Both the position numbers and the translations under genes were made by a program. DNA of 64,000 nt from Loxodes magnus (Eukaryota; Ciliophora; Karyorelictea; Loxodida; Loxodidae): positions 310,001-374,000 of the forward strand of contig CAMPDV010000042.1 of the NCBI GenBank assembly GCA_946699065.1, in the 5' to 3' direction. Position 1 is the stretch's first letter. Each line of letters opens with the position of its first letter. This document shows positions 10,788-24,035 of the stretch, in pieces. The notes under the pieces are model-generated. The model saw only the letters and a list, made by a program, of their open reading frames with translations, was not told where the DNA came from and made no database searches.

Positions 10788-13003
10788 GAAGTTTAATTAA
10801 TTAATACTGCTGATAACCAAATAGATTGTTATTACTTTCTTCTTTCAATAACGATATTAATTCCTAAGTATAGTAGCACTAATTTTTAAGAAAACTAATT
10901 AAGTTTTAAGTTATTTATATATCAAAGAAAAACAATTCTTTATAGTTATCTTCCAATTCTTAATAAACCTCAAAGAAATTAAAAATGGTTCTAAAAGCTT
11001 AAAATGTAATAAAAATGAAATTTTTACTTTAATTACTTAAATTTATCAATCCAGTTTAAATCAAAAACTTTCTTAGACTAAGTTAAAATTAACTACTATT
11101 TATCAGATCAAAGTATATGCAATCACGCATTAAACAATATTTTTAAACAAATTTTCAATTTTCTATTCGGTAATCAAATCATATAATTATGATTCGATTT
11201 AAGAAAGAAATAAAAACTAAATGTTATGTAAATATCCCCTTTATAAAGATTCTTTGAATGAATATGCTAATTGTCTTAAGTATAGAGATAAGTATGAAAA
11301 TAAAATACTGATTGAGATTATAAGACTTTGTATATCGCTAAAAATTATTCTTTGGAAGTATAAATAAATGAATAAATATGCCTCCTTAAAGCTTTCAAGA
11401 TGACAACCATTTTTTGTCTTTTTTGGTATAAGTGAAGAGATAAAATTACTCAAAGTATATCTCATGTTTATTAGTTTATTATTAGATTTCATATATTCCA
11501 ATAAGAAAAGGATTTTGGTTAATTAATTAAGATAAAGATTGAATTCTTATTCAAATTAATGAAAATTCATTCTATATAGAAGTTAGCTAAATGTCAGGTA
11601 GATTGAATATATTGCTATATGTGAGAAAAATTATTGTAAATATATCATACTTAAAAGCTATTTTCAACTTGAAATTATGACCCAAAGAAGTAACTGATAA
11701 AAAAAATGTATCAATAATATTTGCTAGTATCAAGCATGTTAAACATCTTAGACAGTAATAATTTAGATAGAAATCTATAAAAAGTTACTCCATAATTATG
11801 ATTTAAAGGCGTAAATTTTAAAAATTTTATAAGCTTCAGACTAAGGATAACCAAAGAAAAAATTATTATCAGTATGATTTGTGATCACCTAAAAAATTTT
11901 CTTATATTCTTCAAGGACTATAAATTAAGCACGTTAAAATTAGTTCAAAACCTCGAGCAACGCTTCGAAGAGGAAAAAATTTTCCTTCTAGATAGTTTTT
12001 AATACATTCTTAATTATCCTCCTTCCATTCAAAAGTAAGAGTTAAAACTTCTCTAAGACTTATTCAAAATAAAATTTTTTCCTCCTCCATGAGAATTTCA
12101 TTAATTTGCTTCATTAGTCAGTTTTAGCAATCAACATAACCATCTCAATTTTGAGGCACTACTCTAATTTCAACCATTAAAATAAAATTTATCTAAGATT
12201 ACGATATAACTATAATATCTATATAAAATTAATAGATATATTCATTATTAAGTACTTAAGTTTTAAATATAAAATTATGATAACTCTAAGAAATTTAGTG
12301 CTATTCTAACATACTTTAATTAATAACTATCAACATTTTTTTATTTATAAAAAAGGATACAAAACTGCTCAGTTTCTATACTATAAATACTTTTCTACCT
12401 TTATAAAATTTGTAGGCATCTAAGTAAATTAACATGGTGAGAGGATGTCATTCTATATATTTTCTTTGGATGAACTTTTTGAGTTGAAATATACAAATAC
12501 TATTTCTTTCTTTACTAATTTAAGTACTAGAATCAAATCATAAAATATTCACTAATATTACGAAAATTAAATGCTTAAAAGCTTTATCTAAAAATCCGTT
12601 TATTTATATATTATTACAATTTAGAGGTAAAAATTTAAGTGATTTTGATTGATCCTTTAAATACTAAAATATTATTAAAATCTGTCACATTTTGAAACCT
12701 CTTATTTGCTTCCTAAGTTTATCCTAGAACTAATAGGTTACATTAACATAATCTATTAGAACTTCTTTCTAGGCTTTGAAATGAACTCAACAATCATATC
12801 AATATTCCTATAAATTCAATCTATTTATATATCATTTTAATTTTAAATTTCGCATATTGAATTACTTATACAGCTAGCTTATATAAATAGATACCAGTAT
12901 AGAGCTTTAATTAAGGGGTATAGCATTTATCTTAGATTTTGGTTTAATTTCTAAGGGAAATGCTTAAATTTATTATTTCCCTTTTTATTTTTTTTGTGTA
13001 AAG
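10788..13003. other. Long intergenic stretch
   Basis: 2.2 kb of AT-rich sequence with no supported gene. A minus-strand frame at 11241-11501 starts MEYMKSNNKLINMRYTLSNF and would continue past TAA/TAG, but it has no domain and its length is not significant for this composition. No tRNA-like fold or repeat was recognised. Confidence 0.4.
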
Positions 13004-15598
13004 ATGTTGCTGTTTTTACTTATTTTTACATGTAGCGCTGAAATTTTGAATGTGCATATTGTACCTTTTTCTCATTTAGATCCTGGATGAAAAGATACTT
13101 TTGAGGGATATTATAACTCATAAGTTAGATCTATAATAAATACCATTGTTAATGAGTTGTCTTAGAATGAGCAATATACGTTTGTATTTTCTGAAACAAG
13201 CTTCTTCGATCTTTGGTGAAAGGAAATTCCGCAGATATAGAAGATTATGTTTAAAAATTTGGTTGAATCAGGCAGGCTGGATATTGTTGGAGGAGGTTGG
13301 GTATCTCATGATGAAGCTGCTCCACATGTTGATGATATGATATCAAACATTGCTTTAGGTCTTTGAACGATGAATAAAGCAGTAAGAGTAAAACCTAAAT
13401 GCTTATGGCATATTGATTAGTTTGGGCATAGTGCAGGAAACGCCATTCTTTCTAACGAAATGGGATATGACTGTATAGTTGCAACTAGATTAGATAGCAT
13501 AAATGAAAAAAAACTATCTAAGAGAGAGTTCATGTGATATCCGTAAACTGTAGGAAATATGTCTAGTAAAGGTATACTTGCAATGTACCATTTTGATAAA
13601 TATTGGAGAGCTATAAAACAATGGTGAAGCTAGTCTTAGAATTGGAAGTGATGGACAAAATATATTTTAGACGCTAGCAAGAATTATTAAACTAATCATT
13701 TTTTGTTACTATGAGGAGCAGATTTCTGATTTTATGACAAGTCACATTTTCAGCACCCTAATATGTTCATAAAGGAATACAAAGATAATTAACAGATAAG
13801 AGTATTCTATAGTACTATACATAAGTATTTAGAAGCAGTTAAGAATAGCAATCCTAAATTCCCTATTTATAATGAAGATTTCTTACCTTTAATTGATAAC
13901 CCATAACTAGGTGATTACTGGAGTGGGTATTATACATCCAGACCCTAATTAAAAAGACTGACAAGATATTTATCAAATATGTTTCATAGTTCTGGTCAAC
14001 TGCACGTAATTGATAGAAATATAAGCAACTCTATGTTTGAAGTATAGTGGAAAACACTATCTTTGATGTAACATCATGATGCTATAACAGGGACTTAAAC
14101 TCAGTCTGTAGCAAAAGATTACATGAGAAAGATGAATCTTGCTATTAAAACCTCTGTTATTTAACAGTTTGCAAATGCAAAGTTCAAATAAAAATGGGAT
14201 TTTTGCCATAGACTAAATGAAAGTATTTGTGATTATATCAAAGTGAATAAAAGTGAAAAGACTAATATCCTTTTTTATAATTCATAATTCACTTCTAGGA
14301 TTGAAATTGTGCAAATTCCCATTCAGCATTTGCAAGTTAAAATATAAAAGGGAGAACAAGCGATTGATTGCTCAATTACTCCTAACATTTACCAGATTCC
14401 AAGTACTCATATGAAGTATGTACTAACATTCAAAGTTGAATTAAAAGCTTTTAGCTTTACTTCATATTAGTTATAATACAGTGAATAACCATCTTGTGTC
14501 GTTAAAAATTATACTCTCCTTCCTAAATCTAACTAATTCTCCATAGAAAACGAAAAATATTCAATCGAGTCAAATGGAAATTCTTGAAGTTTGTCAAACA
14601 AAGCATAGGATATTAGTACAGAAATTCAGTTGAAGCTGCTAAATTATGTAAGTGAAAAGGAAACCAAGACAGTGAAAGTAGCTTCTGGTGCTTATGTCTT
14701 AAAGGTTAATAACAAAACATTTGAATATGGAAGGTTTCTAAACAGCTATTTGGTTAAAAATGAATTTTTTGAGGAAGTAGTTCTAATGTATGATTTAGCT
14801 AATCTAAGATTGATTCTTTTTAAGCAAAATATTAGAAGTGGCTTGGAAATACATACCTATTTAAAACCTATTTAACCTGGAATTGAGGTTATTATTAAAG
14901 TTATGACGAATCTAATAAATGATGGATTTATCACTGATACTAATGGAATATTTCTATAGCGTAAACAAATTTTGAAGGAATAACTGCCTTTCTATACTGG
15001 AGCTAATTATCATCCTGTGGTATCACATATAAGCATTCAAGAAAATAATAAAACTTTAACACTTTAGACTGATAGAACTCAAGGAGGATCTAGCTTATAA
15101 TAAGGAAATATGGAATTGATGATTCACAGGAGATCATTTGTGGATGATGATAAGGGAATGTTCGAAAAACTAGAAGATTTTGAACATTACGAGGGAGAAA
15201 AAATTCCTATCTTTGTAACAACATTACATATTCTAACCTTCGGTTAATAACTCGAAGAAACAGAAAATGCTTAAATTCTGACCGAGCATCCTTTGCATAT
15301 TTTATTTTCAAACAATGTCATGGATCATATTAACACAAGCTACTTAAAAAACGATTAAATCCATTACTAAAGTTTCAAAATAATAATAAGATAGCAAGAC
15401 AACGATTTTATCATAAGAATAAGAAATATGTCATTCTCTAAAAGGACTTTTAATGTCCTATCTTTTACTTCAAATATCAATCTTAAATGTAAATTTATCA
15501 AGGAAATGATGCTTTCAGAAGTTGAGATTAAGAGCTTTAAAGAAGCAAATAAAGAATGGCAGCCATAGCAAATAAGATCCTTTTTATGTCTACTTTGA
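13004..15598 (+). CDS. GH38 alpha-mannosidase (lysosomal/Golgi class II)
   Basis: An 864-residue glycoside hydrolase family 38 enzyme that removes alpha-mannose from N-glycans in the secretory or lysosomal pathway. The N-terminus MLLFLLIFTCSA is a signal peptide. Zinc-site and catalytic motifs are present: HLDPGW (His24, Asp26), GGGWVSHDEAAPH, WHIDQFGHS (nucleophile Asp138) and HHDAITGT (residues 357-364). The C-terminal QPQQIRSFLCLL corresponds to the family's usual end, so the TGA at 15596-15598 is the stop. Inside the gene about nine TGA codons stand where the family has Trp, including HLDPGW, FFDLWWKEI and LLLWGADFW; this is the clearest proof that TGA codes for Trp. It is shorter than animal homologues (about 1000 residues). 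No intron needed. Confidence 0.95.
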
Positions 15599-17187
15599 AA
15601 AACTAAAGACTTATTTAATTTAACTCCTTATTGTTTAAGTCCAGTCTTGCTCTCTTTTATTGTATTTTAAGCTTGTAAATATATTAAATAAGAATAATTT
15701 ACTTATCATATCTAACTTCAATATCTAGTCTGTCCTTTTTCTCTTCTCTTTTTTCAAATTACAATAAGTGATTTTACATAGAATATCTGTTATAAGAATG
15801 TTAGTTATGATTCTACTTGCTAATCTTACTATTATATACTTAGTTTCCTTAAACTAAATTGAAGCGTAAAAACATTCAATTAAAGAAGCGAATTTGATAT
15901 ATTTAGTATGTGTATTTATTCCCCAATAGTTTAGCTTATAATAATCTTATAGTTAAATACTCTAAAACTAAAGTCTATATAAATACTAATTTAGAGTTGT
16001 GTAAAATTCCTACTTTATTATAATAACTGAGTACTATATAGTTTATAATAACCCTTTCATTTAAAGTCTGAATATTAAAATTTAGTACTGTTATAAAACT
16101 ATTTAATTACACTAAGATATAGGAGATGGATTAAAGTAAATTAAATACTTACTTATAAGCAGAATTAAAACAACTGAAATGAGTTAATATCAAAATATAC
16201 TGAACATGTAAGATATTGTAAGATACAAGAAACAAAAAGAGCAGCTGAACTAAAAATGACTGTTTAAATATAATAAGAATGATACAAAGATTTTGTCAGC
16301 TTATTAAATAAGAAACTAATTTGCTAACGCTGCAATCTAATATTTACTAAGCAGTTATATATCTTATATCATCAAATTTAGATTTATATTCAGAACTAGT
16401 TAGAATGATAAGTTATAGAGCTAACATTAATAAGGAAATTTAAATCTAATAAGGCAACTAGAAGTTAATATCTAATTAGCTAGAATAGGATAGTTTTTAT
16501 ATTCGAGAGTTACTTTTTAGCTAATGTTAAAAAATGTATTCTATGAAAGATTTGATTACCTGCTTCCTTTTATACTCTTATAGAAGATTTGTCTAGTTAT
16601 TATAATCAAAGTAACTAGATTATTATATTATATTCCTCTTTTAAATATTGATTATATGTAATACATCGCAATTTAAATAACTGTAAGCTAAGCTATATCT
16701 AATAACTTTAATCTCATTGTGCATCAGCTCCACTCTCAACTCTAAAGTTATTTGATATCTTTAGGATCTCATCTTATACTAAATTATTGGATATTATATA
16801 TGAGATATAGAATCAATGAATTAGGTGGAAAAGATGAAGAAAGTTAGCTTTCCAGGGTTAAATAATTTAAAAATAAAAATCCTTAAAAGATAGATTAACA
16901 TGATAGCTATAATTTAAATCATTTCCTATTCTTAAAATATACACATATGAGCAAAATCCAACTAATCATATTATTAGTAAAGATAGTTATTACGAATAGC
17001 TATAGTAGGAGTAAAATTATCAATTTTGTAAGAATTAAGTTAAGATATGATAGACGAGCTTCATCGAATAGTTATTATTGAAGTCTTAAACCATTTAGAC
17101 TATTTTTCTTGTAATAGCTTTCTGATGATGACTGAAAGTTTTGTTACTTAAATAATAAAAAAATCAATTAAGAACATGGCAGAATTC
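15599..17187. other. Intergenic, nothing recognised
   Basis: 1.6 kb AT-rich stretch between the convergent mannosidase and kinase genes. No frame, repeat or RNA gene could be supported. Confidence 0.5.
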
Positions 17188-18745
17188 TCAAAACTTATAT
17201 CTTCCCAAACTACCTGGAGGAGCCATTCCACCTAAGTTATTTTGAATTGGCTGAGCTGGCTATTGTGGTACATAATTAAAGTTTCTGTTAGCACCAGCTT
17301 TTCTTCCCAAAACTTCTTAATTTGGTTTTCTAAGTAAGGGAGAGGGCAATTCCTAATTTAATTCAATTTAATCAGACTTATCAGCTATATAAGAATTAGG
17401 TAAGCTCTGAATCTGTTTAGGATATACAGGTTACTAAATTCCGTAAGAGCCTGTATTCGCTTATGGTTACTATAAAATATTTACTCCTTGTTGACCTAAA
17501 TTAGGTCTCATCTTAGGTTAATCAAAATCTGATTGAACCACTTAAATAATAAAACTTACTTCCAGGTAGCATTCCAGAAGGTTTGAATTCTATCAATTTA
17601 CCTGGACCTCCTTATATATTATTCTGAAAGCCTCTAATTCCAGGTCCGTTTATTCCTAAATTACCTTTTAAATTAGTTCCTACATTATAATCTTTTGATT
17701 CTGGCAAAGGATCATATTAATTTCTACTCAATTAAGGTTAAAGCTAGTTTTGTCTTGACTAATTTCTGATACTACTTCCAGAAGAGTACTTCTTAGCTGA
17801 CATCGGAACGTTATCCCATAAATTCCCTCTTGATTAATCATTCATCTTGCGATCATTCTCAGTAGTTGGATTTGGAATGATTGGAACACTATTCACAAAA
17901 TAAGGATGGGCTAGTACTTATTAGGTTGATGGCCTTTTAGAAGGATCTCAATGTAATAACTCGTTCATCAATTGAATTCCTTCAACAGAAGCGTTAGGTA
18001 TCAAAGTTGACAACGGAGTTGCAACAAATTAAGGAAAGGAAAATCCAATTTAAGCTGCTAATCTAAAACCATCAGGTCATATAGTTTAATTAGGTGTTCC
18101 AAGTACCGAACATATTTTACATATTTAATCAGCTTCGTTTGCGCCTGGAAATAATGGTCTTAACAGGTATAATTCTGCCATTATTGCTCCCATAGCAAAG
18201 TTATCGATAGGAGAACTATAGTTCGTAGATCTAAGTAAAATCTCTGGAGCTCTATACCATCTAGTAGATACATAGTCAGTAAAAGGTGGTCTCGATCTTA
18301 TTTCCCTTGCTAAGCCAAAATCAGCAATCTTAACTGCGTCATTTTAAAATAGCAAATTTTCAGGTTTAAGGTCTCGATGGAAAAAACCGTGCTTGTGCAT
18401 AAAACAAAGCCCTAAAAATGTTTAATAAGCGATAGATTTAACCTAACTTTCAGCAAAATTCTAATGTGTTTCCTTCATCAGTTAGTAAATATTTTTTTCC
18501 ATGAACTCAAATACGAAGTATAGCTCATCATTCGCTCTAATCACCTCTTTAAGTTTTATAATATTCTAGTGATTTAATTTTCTAAGACTTTTTACCTCCC
18601 TAAGTTGCATGCACTCTTCCCAGGAATAGAATTTCTTCTTCATGCATTTAATTGCCACCACTTCACCTGTCTATTTGTTAACTGCTTTCTATACAGTTCC
18701 ATATGTACCGTCTCCAATATTCTTAATTATTTTGAAGCGTTCCAT
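17188..18745 (-). CDS. RCK-family (MAK/CILK1/LF4-like) protein kinase
   Basis: A 512-residue Ser/Thr kinase of the RCK family, which controls ciliary length and intraflagellar transport. The kinase domain is complete: glycine loop [10 protein letters not shown] (residues 9-18), [29 protein letters not shown], the diagnostic TDY activation-loop motif ([13 protein letters not shown]) and [16 protein letters not shown]. The block [20 protein letters not shown] closely follows MAK/ICK proteins. The C-terminal 220 residues are Gln/Asn/Pro-rich and disordered, as in the family. An intron at 17541-17559 (19 nt) restores the frame in this tail; with it removed the CDS is exactly 513 codons. The family's usual Trp after SPID is Phe here. 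TGA serves as Trp (LHWDPSK) and as the stop. Confidence 0.92.
17541..17559 (-). other. 19-nt intron in the MAK/CILK1-like gene
   Basis: GTAAGTTTTATTATTTAAG in the gene's sense. Splicing joins MLPG to MVQSDFDQPKMR in frame. Confidence 0.8.
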
Positions 18746-20352
18746 ATTAAAAATCCTTTTACGATATTTTATTTTATCCTCCTTTCAATTTTGGTAAATG
18801 AACGTTATTATATTATATTATATCTAACTGATTAGACTGAGAAAAACTCTATTATATCAAGCATGCAAAGATTTAATAAGCGCTTAAGCTAATTTGAAGA
18901 AGTATTGATAAAAGCATTTATTATAGAAAGCCTAGCAAGTAATTTAACGATTTTTTAATTAATACTGTATCCTTATAAATCCTATAAACTACTCCATTAC
19001 TGTCTAATAAATCGTTCCATTAAGCAAAAATAAAGTTTTTAGATATTGATGCTTCCATTTATTTACTTTTAATACCCCTTTTATTATATACCTAGCAAAT
19101 GCAATAATTTAAGCTTTGATTTGAAGCATGATTGGCAAAATTTCTAGATTATGTTAGAAGCTTTAAGAAATGTTTAATATTCTTCATTTTGTAGTAAAAG
19201 GCTAATTAAAAATACTATAAGTCGTTTGATAATTTAGCTTTAAATTAGCATGCTAAACGTTTAAAATTGATGGTAATAGAAAATAAGACAATTAATTTGT
19301 TTAGCTCAAAATATAGATACAAATAATGGAAAGGCTAATTAAGGATAAAGATTCAATATCTCTCTTCTAATTATTAAGTTTTTTGCTTATGTTGATAATA
19401 TACTTTGCTATCTTAAGCCAAGTCGAATAAGTTTTGCTAGTGTTGAAATAATCAAGCATTCAGCCTTTTTTAAAGTTTGCTGAAACAGAAATCTTTGGTT
19501 TATCTTTGATGATAAACCTCAAGCTTTTCTGATATGTCCTCATTATTATAGTAAGCCCTTTTGAACTACATTATACGTATATTAATTTATCTCTTTTACT
19601 CTTACTTTAAATTTTTGCTAATCTAACGTTTTCCATTTAAAGCCTTTTATAATAACTTCTATATATCTTAACATAAGACTTAAAACTTAGCCTTAGTACA
19701 TAAAAATGCCTAATTGCTCTAATATTTTTAAATTTGGCTATAAATATGATTAACAAATATTTGAGAAAGACTAGCTAATATATGTTGTTGCTATTAATAC
19801 AGCTAATCTCATTAGCTGTTGCTAACATTATGTAACTAAGTTATTTGTAAGAATCTTCTTTTCTCTGTCCTTATATATGTCTATAGATAAATTATCTATT
19901 AATAGACTCAATAATATACCTAAGCGTATCTCTTCCATATAATAATTCATCCTTTGCTAGTTCATATTGTTACTATTAAATCTAATGCTATTTTATTATA
20001 AAGTCCTTAAGTATATTTAATATGATAGTATAGTATTTATACTAGGAATCATAACTAATTAAGCCTATCACCTTCTACCCTAAGCTTATGAATACAGACA
20101 CTTTATTATTTTTATAAGTAAAGCTAACTTTAATTTTAATAGATTTAATAGTATAATTTAGTCTTTAGCTTCTCTTTAACAAACTAAAGGATATAGGAAT
20201 GCTTATCTCAATACACTGCATTTAATTATAATGATTTAAGAATCTTAGATTAGGGCTAATGAATGGAATTAAATATAATGATAGAATTGATAATTGCATA
20301 TGATACAAGTTTAAGATATGAAAGTATATACTTTAACTCTTTATAGTCTCTT
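18746..20352. other. Intergenic, nothing recognised
   Basis: 1.6 kb AT-rich sequence upstream of the kinase start, with no supported gene or repeat. Confidence 0.5.
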
Positions 20353-21171
20353 TCACTTTCTAAGAAATTCTAGATAAACCTTTTTATTGTTCTAGGCCTA
20401 TAAGTAAAACTCAGTACTATAATCAGCCCAAACTGAAATAGAGTACATTCCACTCCTTGCAAAAATTATCTGCATAGCTTCCCATGCTCCTTTTTAACTG
20501 ACGGAAAGCTTTTTATCATTATTTCCCATTCTGGGAAAGCTTGATCCCTTTAATAGCAATAGATTAATTCGATCTGTGTCTCTTTTATTTTCTACGAAGA
20601 TTTGAACAGTGAAATTTCCGCTTTTTTCTACATTAAGGTAGAAATCTACGTACTGATATTATATAGTCTTTGATGTCCATGGGATATCATTCATACTGAT
20701 ATTTGTAGGAAGAGTATATGGCAACTCGCGTATTTTGGCAGAAAGTGCGTAATTTTATTCGTTTCCTATACCTTAAACAGAAATGTAATAGTCTACGTCT
20801 TTCTAAACGTTTGCTACATAAAAGTTAGCAGGGTAACTAGATATTGCTCCCATTTGCCAATCAGCTTTTCCATCATATGGTCGATATTCTTTTCCTACAT
20901 AAGTTCAAACAGAAGCTGAAGTTGTTTAACCAGATACTGTATTGCTAATCTAAATTTCTCCACTAGAAGATGGTTTGAAATGGAAGTAATCGTAGCTATT
21001 AAAAAGAACTTTTCCAGTTTTTTGAGATCCATCAAGCAAAATTTCAGTATCTGAAAGGCAAAGAGTGAAGACATAAAAAGCAAGTAAAGCAATCATGCTT
21101 AATATTATAAAATAGATTACGGAAAGAACACTAAGATAAATAGAGACAAGGTATGTACTCTGATATATCAA
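20353..21171 (-). CDS. Signal-anchor protein with extracytoplasmic domain
   Basis: Unrecognised 272-residue protein. Residues about 18-42 (VIYFIILSMIALLAFYVFTL) form a single membrane anchor, followed by an extracytoplasmic region of about 230 residues rich in beta-strand-like alternation (YVDFYLNVEKSGNFTVQIFV, SGMYSISVWADYSTEFYLQA). The spaced strands resemble a jelly-roll or pre-peptidase-like beta sandwich, but no family signature is clear. TGA is read as Trp at SASVWTYVG; the stop is the TGA at 20353-20355. The start chosen is the first ATG of the frame, just ahead of the hydrophobic segment. No intron is needed. Confidence 0.7.
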
Positions 21172-22204
21172 GAAGGGAAACTGATACTGTCAGTTCCTCA
21201 ACTAGAAGAAGCAAATTTTTAATAGATAATATATACTTAATTTACTGTTAGAATTCACCAAGAAAAATTAGTTAAAAAACTAAATTTTTCGAAAAAATTC
21301 TTTTAATATTTCCCATGCTTGACACTTAATTCCAAAGGGAACCAAGGAACACGATGGGAGTATATGGAATAAAACTTCTTAAAGGTATGAAAAGGAGATT
21401 TTCATTTTAATTATAATATAAGGAAAATTTTTGGGTTTTAAGTAAGTATATTGCGTTTAGTCCGTTTTATTTATATTAAACTATAAAATGGTAGCTCTTT
21501 TTTAAAAGCTAAATCTATAAGGCTAATTTAAATTCTCTAACTTCAAAGAAAAAAATAGGAATAATTAAACATAAACTACTCCCTTAAAAATAGAGACTTG
21601 ATACATACTTTTACCATTATTAATGAGGATAAGTATTGTAGTTCGATTATCTAAATTATATAGTTTAATTTGCTTGAAATCAAAGTATAATCTACAAATA
21701 GATATTCTTTAGATACTTTAGAAGATAGAATGTATAAGAGGGAGAAAAGTTATTAGTAATAACTATTAATTATGTACTAGTCTATCTATTAGCCGAAAAA
21801 ATAGTAATTGAGATAAGATTATTGGAAGTGATTTTGTTTCTTTATTTCTTAAATAGTTTATTAACCATTTAAATAGCAAAGCTTGAGATTTTGTATGCTT
21901 CATTTTTATACTAAATTAAATCATCAAATTTAATTAAATATTGGTTAGTGAGATCGTATATCCCCTTAATATATGCAAGACTTCATTAATTTAAAGGTTC
22001 ATAATAATGAAGTGTAATCTATATATTCTTAAGCTATCAGCCTACTATAAGTTTGAAGATTAGGACTAGATAGCAAAGTTATTCAACTTTCTTTATTGAG
22101 AATGCATTCAACTTATGTGTTAAAGCTAATCTTGCTGATAACTGATTATGATATAGTTTTAGGGAAGATAAAAAGGTTTAAGAGAATAAAAGACACAATT
22201 AAAG
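21172..22204. other. Intergenic, nothing recognised
   Basis: 1 kb AT-rich stretch. The plus-strand frame at 22096-22383 that overlaps its end is a shadow of the decarboxylase gene on the other strand. Confidence 0.5.
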
Positions 22205-22817
22205 TCATTGAGGTAGTTTGTATCCAAATTTGTTACTTCTATAGTAATTCACTGCATCTATTATTGTACTCACTTCAGCCATTCCTCCTCTCCCTGTTTC
22301 GCCACAAGCTAAAGTTTTATACACTGTTTCTAAAACTTAAGTGCAGGGGTAGAATTTCTGGAGTTGAAGCAGATGTTCGTTAGTCATTGGATTTTCTCAC
22401 ATTTGAGTATTCATAGCTGGAGCGATTAAAATAGTCTTAGAAGTATCCCAAGCTCTAACGACACAAGTCTGTATTATAAATTACAAGTAAGTTATCGCAT
22501 AATCCAAAAGCCATTTTACTTAAAGTATTTGCATCTAAAGGAGCTATTAATAAAAGGTCAGCTCACTTTCTAAGAGCAATATGCAAAACTGGATCTCCCA
22601 TTTATTTTCATGTACCTCATTCATCAGCATCTCTAAAGACTTAAATAGGAAACTTAAGAACCTTTTCATCTATAAAATATTCAGAGTTCTCAGTTATGAC
22701 TAGTTAAACATCAAAGTTCTGGCTTAGCAGCTGTTCTATAATTAAATGCGCCTTTATAGTAGCCACTGATCCTGTTATTGCAAAAAGAACTTTAAACTTC
22801 TAGCTTTCTTGCTACAT
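22205..22817 (-). CDS. Phosphopantothenoylcysteine decarboxylase (PPCDC/HAL3-like)
   Basis: A 198-residue flavoprotein that decarboxylates 4'-phosphopantothenoylcysteine to 4'-phosphopantetheine in coenzyme A synthesis. Family motifs appear in order: AITGSVATIKAHL near the N-terminus (FMN phosphate loop), HIALRKWADLLLIAPLDANT, SKMAFGLCDNLL, the catalytic PAMNTQMWENP, and the substrate-clamp region LACGETGRGGMAE with its conserved Cys. A 16-nt intron (22469-22484) interrupts the DNLL/TCVVRAWD block; with it removed the CDS is 199 codons. TGA is Trp in EWGTW and MWENP. The length matches eukaryotic stand-alone PPCDC (about 200 residues). The start ATG at 22817 gives MQQESQKFKVLFAITGS. The stop of an unrelated same-strand gene lies 65 bp upstream. 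Confidence 0.92.
22469..22484 (-). other. 16-nt intron in the PPCDC gene
   Basis: GTAATTTATAATACAG in the gene's sense, splitting the invariant DNLL from TCVVRAWD. Protein continuity across it is unambiguous. Confidence 0.9.
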
Positions 22818-22882
22818 TTATATTTAAATTAATAGAGTAAAGCACCAAATATTTACTTTTAACTATATCCTATCACTTATTA

Positions 22883-24035
22883 TCAAAGACATAAGCTAAG
22901 CTTTTCCTTTTTTGGAAAGAAAACAAAATAATATCATCAGCATATCCTTGAATTATCTTTATAACCATATAATAGATTTTTTCTGGTTTATTATCTAAAG
23001 TTGTAAAGTAAAGAATAAAGAAATGGATCAGAATTAAAAGGAATTGGCTTATTACCTCTATATTGTAATATTTAAATGGCATGCATGAGATTATATTAGC
23101 TTTCTATATACTGATGATATTAATCTTAAGCAATAAGCTAATTCTTATAATGGAAGCTAAATTATTAAGAGTAATTTAAGAAAATTGAATACTTTAACTT
23201 AGAAATAGCTATTATAATATTAGTTTATAATATGGATTAAAAAGAAGGCTATGCAATATCTATGATATTTAAATGAAGCGGATTGTTGATAATTTCTATC
23301 AGAGGTTAGTATCTTCTTAAATGCACGATAGATTATTAGACACTAAAATTAGAATTTTTTAAATAACAAGGCTTTAATATTTAGCTAAATATAATCCTTT
23401 TATCATTAATAATAATAGAGGTTTAGTATTTTCGTTGATATAAAAGCTAATTTTTAATAATTGCTATCAATTCTTGCCTATTTTTCTGATTATCTATTTA
23501 CACTTTATCAACAATGCTTTAGAACTAACTTTTAATTTATGCTTTTACTGTATAATTCTCATGCTACTTTCTTACTTTTTTTTAAGCAATTTCTTAAATT
23601 TTACTATCTCATATTCGTTCATCAGAATTTATTTTTTATTATTTTAGTCTTTAGAAATCTTTAGCAGAGATGCATCTGTTAATTGCATAAATAATATATT
23701 CCTCTCTTAGTTTTATATTTGCTATCTTTGTTGTCTCTATTAAAATTCTATCATGTATTAAGCAATAAAATCCTATTCGGTTTCAAATTTAATGCTATTT
23801 CAATAATATTTAATATATCTCTTTGATATTTGATAGATTAATATCTAAATTTAAATGCACAATCCATATGCATGTAGATATCCAAATTTGTCATGATTCT
23901 TAAGTCAATTTCTTTATTTTTATAGAGATTTTCCATTAATTTTTCGAATTCCTTCTTAAGTCTCTTGATCTCTTATGATAAGTTCAGTATTACTTTTAAT
24001 AGTTTTCTAAACTCGTAAAAATTCAGAGACCTCAT
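22883..24035 (-). CDS. Unknown protein with one short intron
   Basis: Unrecognised frame starting MRSLNFYEFRKLLKVILNLS. A putative 16-nt intron at 23845-23860 (GTGCATTTAAATTTAG) joins it to a frame open to TGA 22883-22885, giving exactly 379 codons. The first exon is helical and charged (EIKRLKKEFEKLMENLYKNK). The second contains NRIGFYCLIHDRILIETTKI, a Gln/Lys-rich helical region, and NKPIPFNSDPFLYSLLYNFR near the C-terminus, with a few TGA read as Trp. A second phase across 23300-23800 is also open, so the structure is less certain than for the conserved genes. No domain identified. It precedes the PPCDC gene by 65 bp on the same strand. Confidence 0.45.

Noticed and set aside
11241..11501. 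Minus-strand 86-residue frame starting MEYMKSNNKLINM
   Set aside because: No domain, no neighbour support, and length unremarkable for AT-rich DNA.
22096..22383. Plus-strand 95-residue frame
   Set aside because: Antisense to the 3' half of the well-supported PPCDC gene.
22873..23082. QGYADDIILFS on the minus strand, resembling the reverse transcriptase YADD motif
   Set aside because: No other RT motifs flank it, the frame stops soon after, and a longer frame in another phase (NKPIPFNSDPFLYSLLYNFR) covers the same bases; judged a coincidence.
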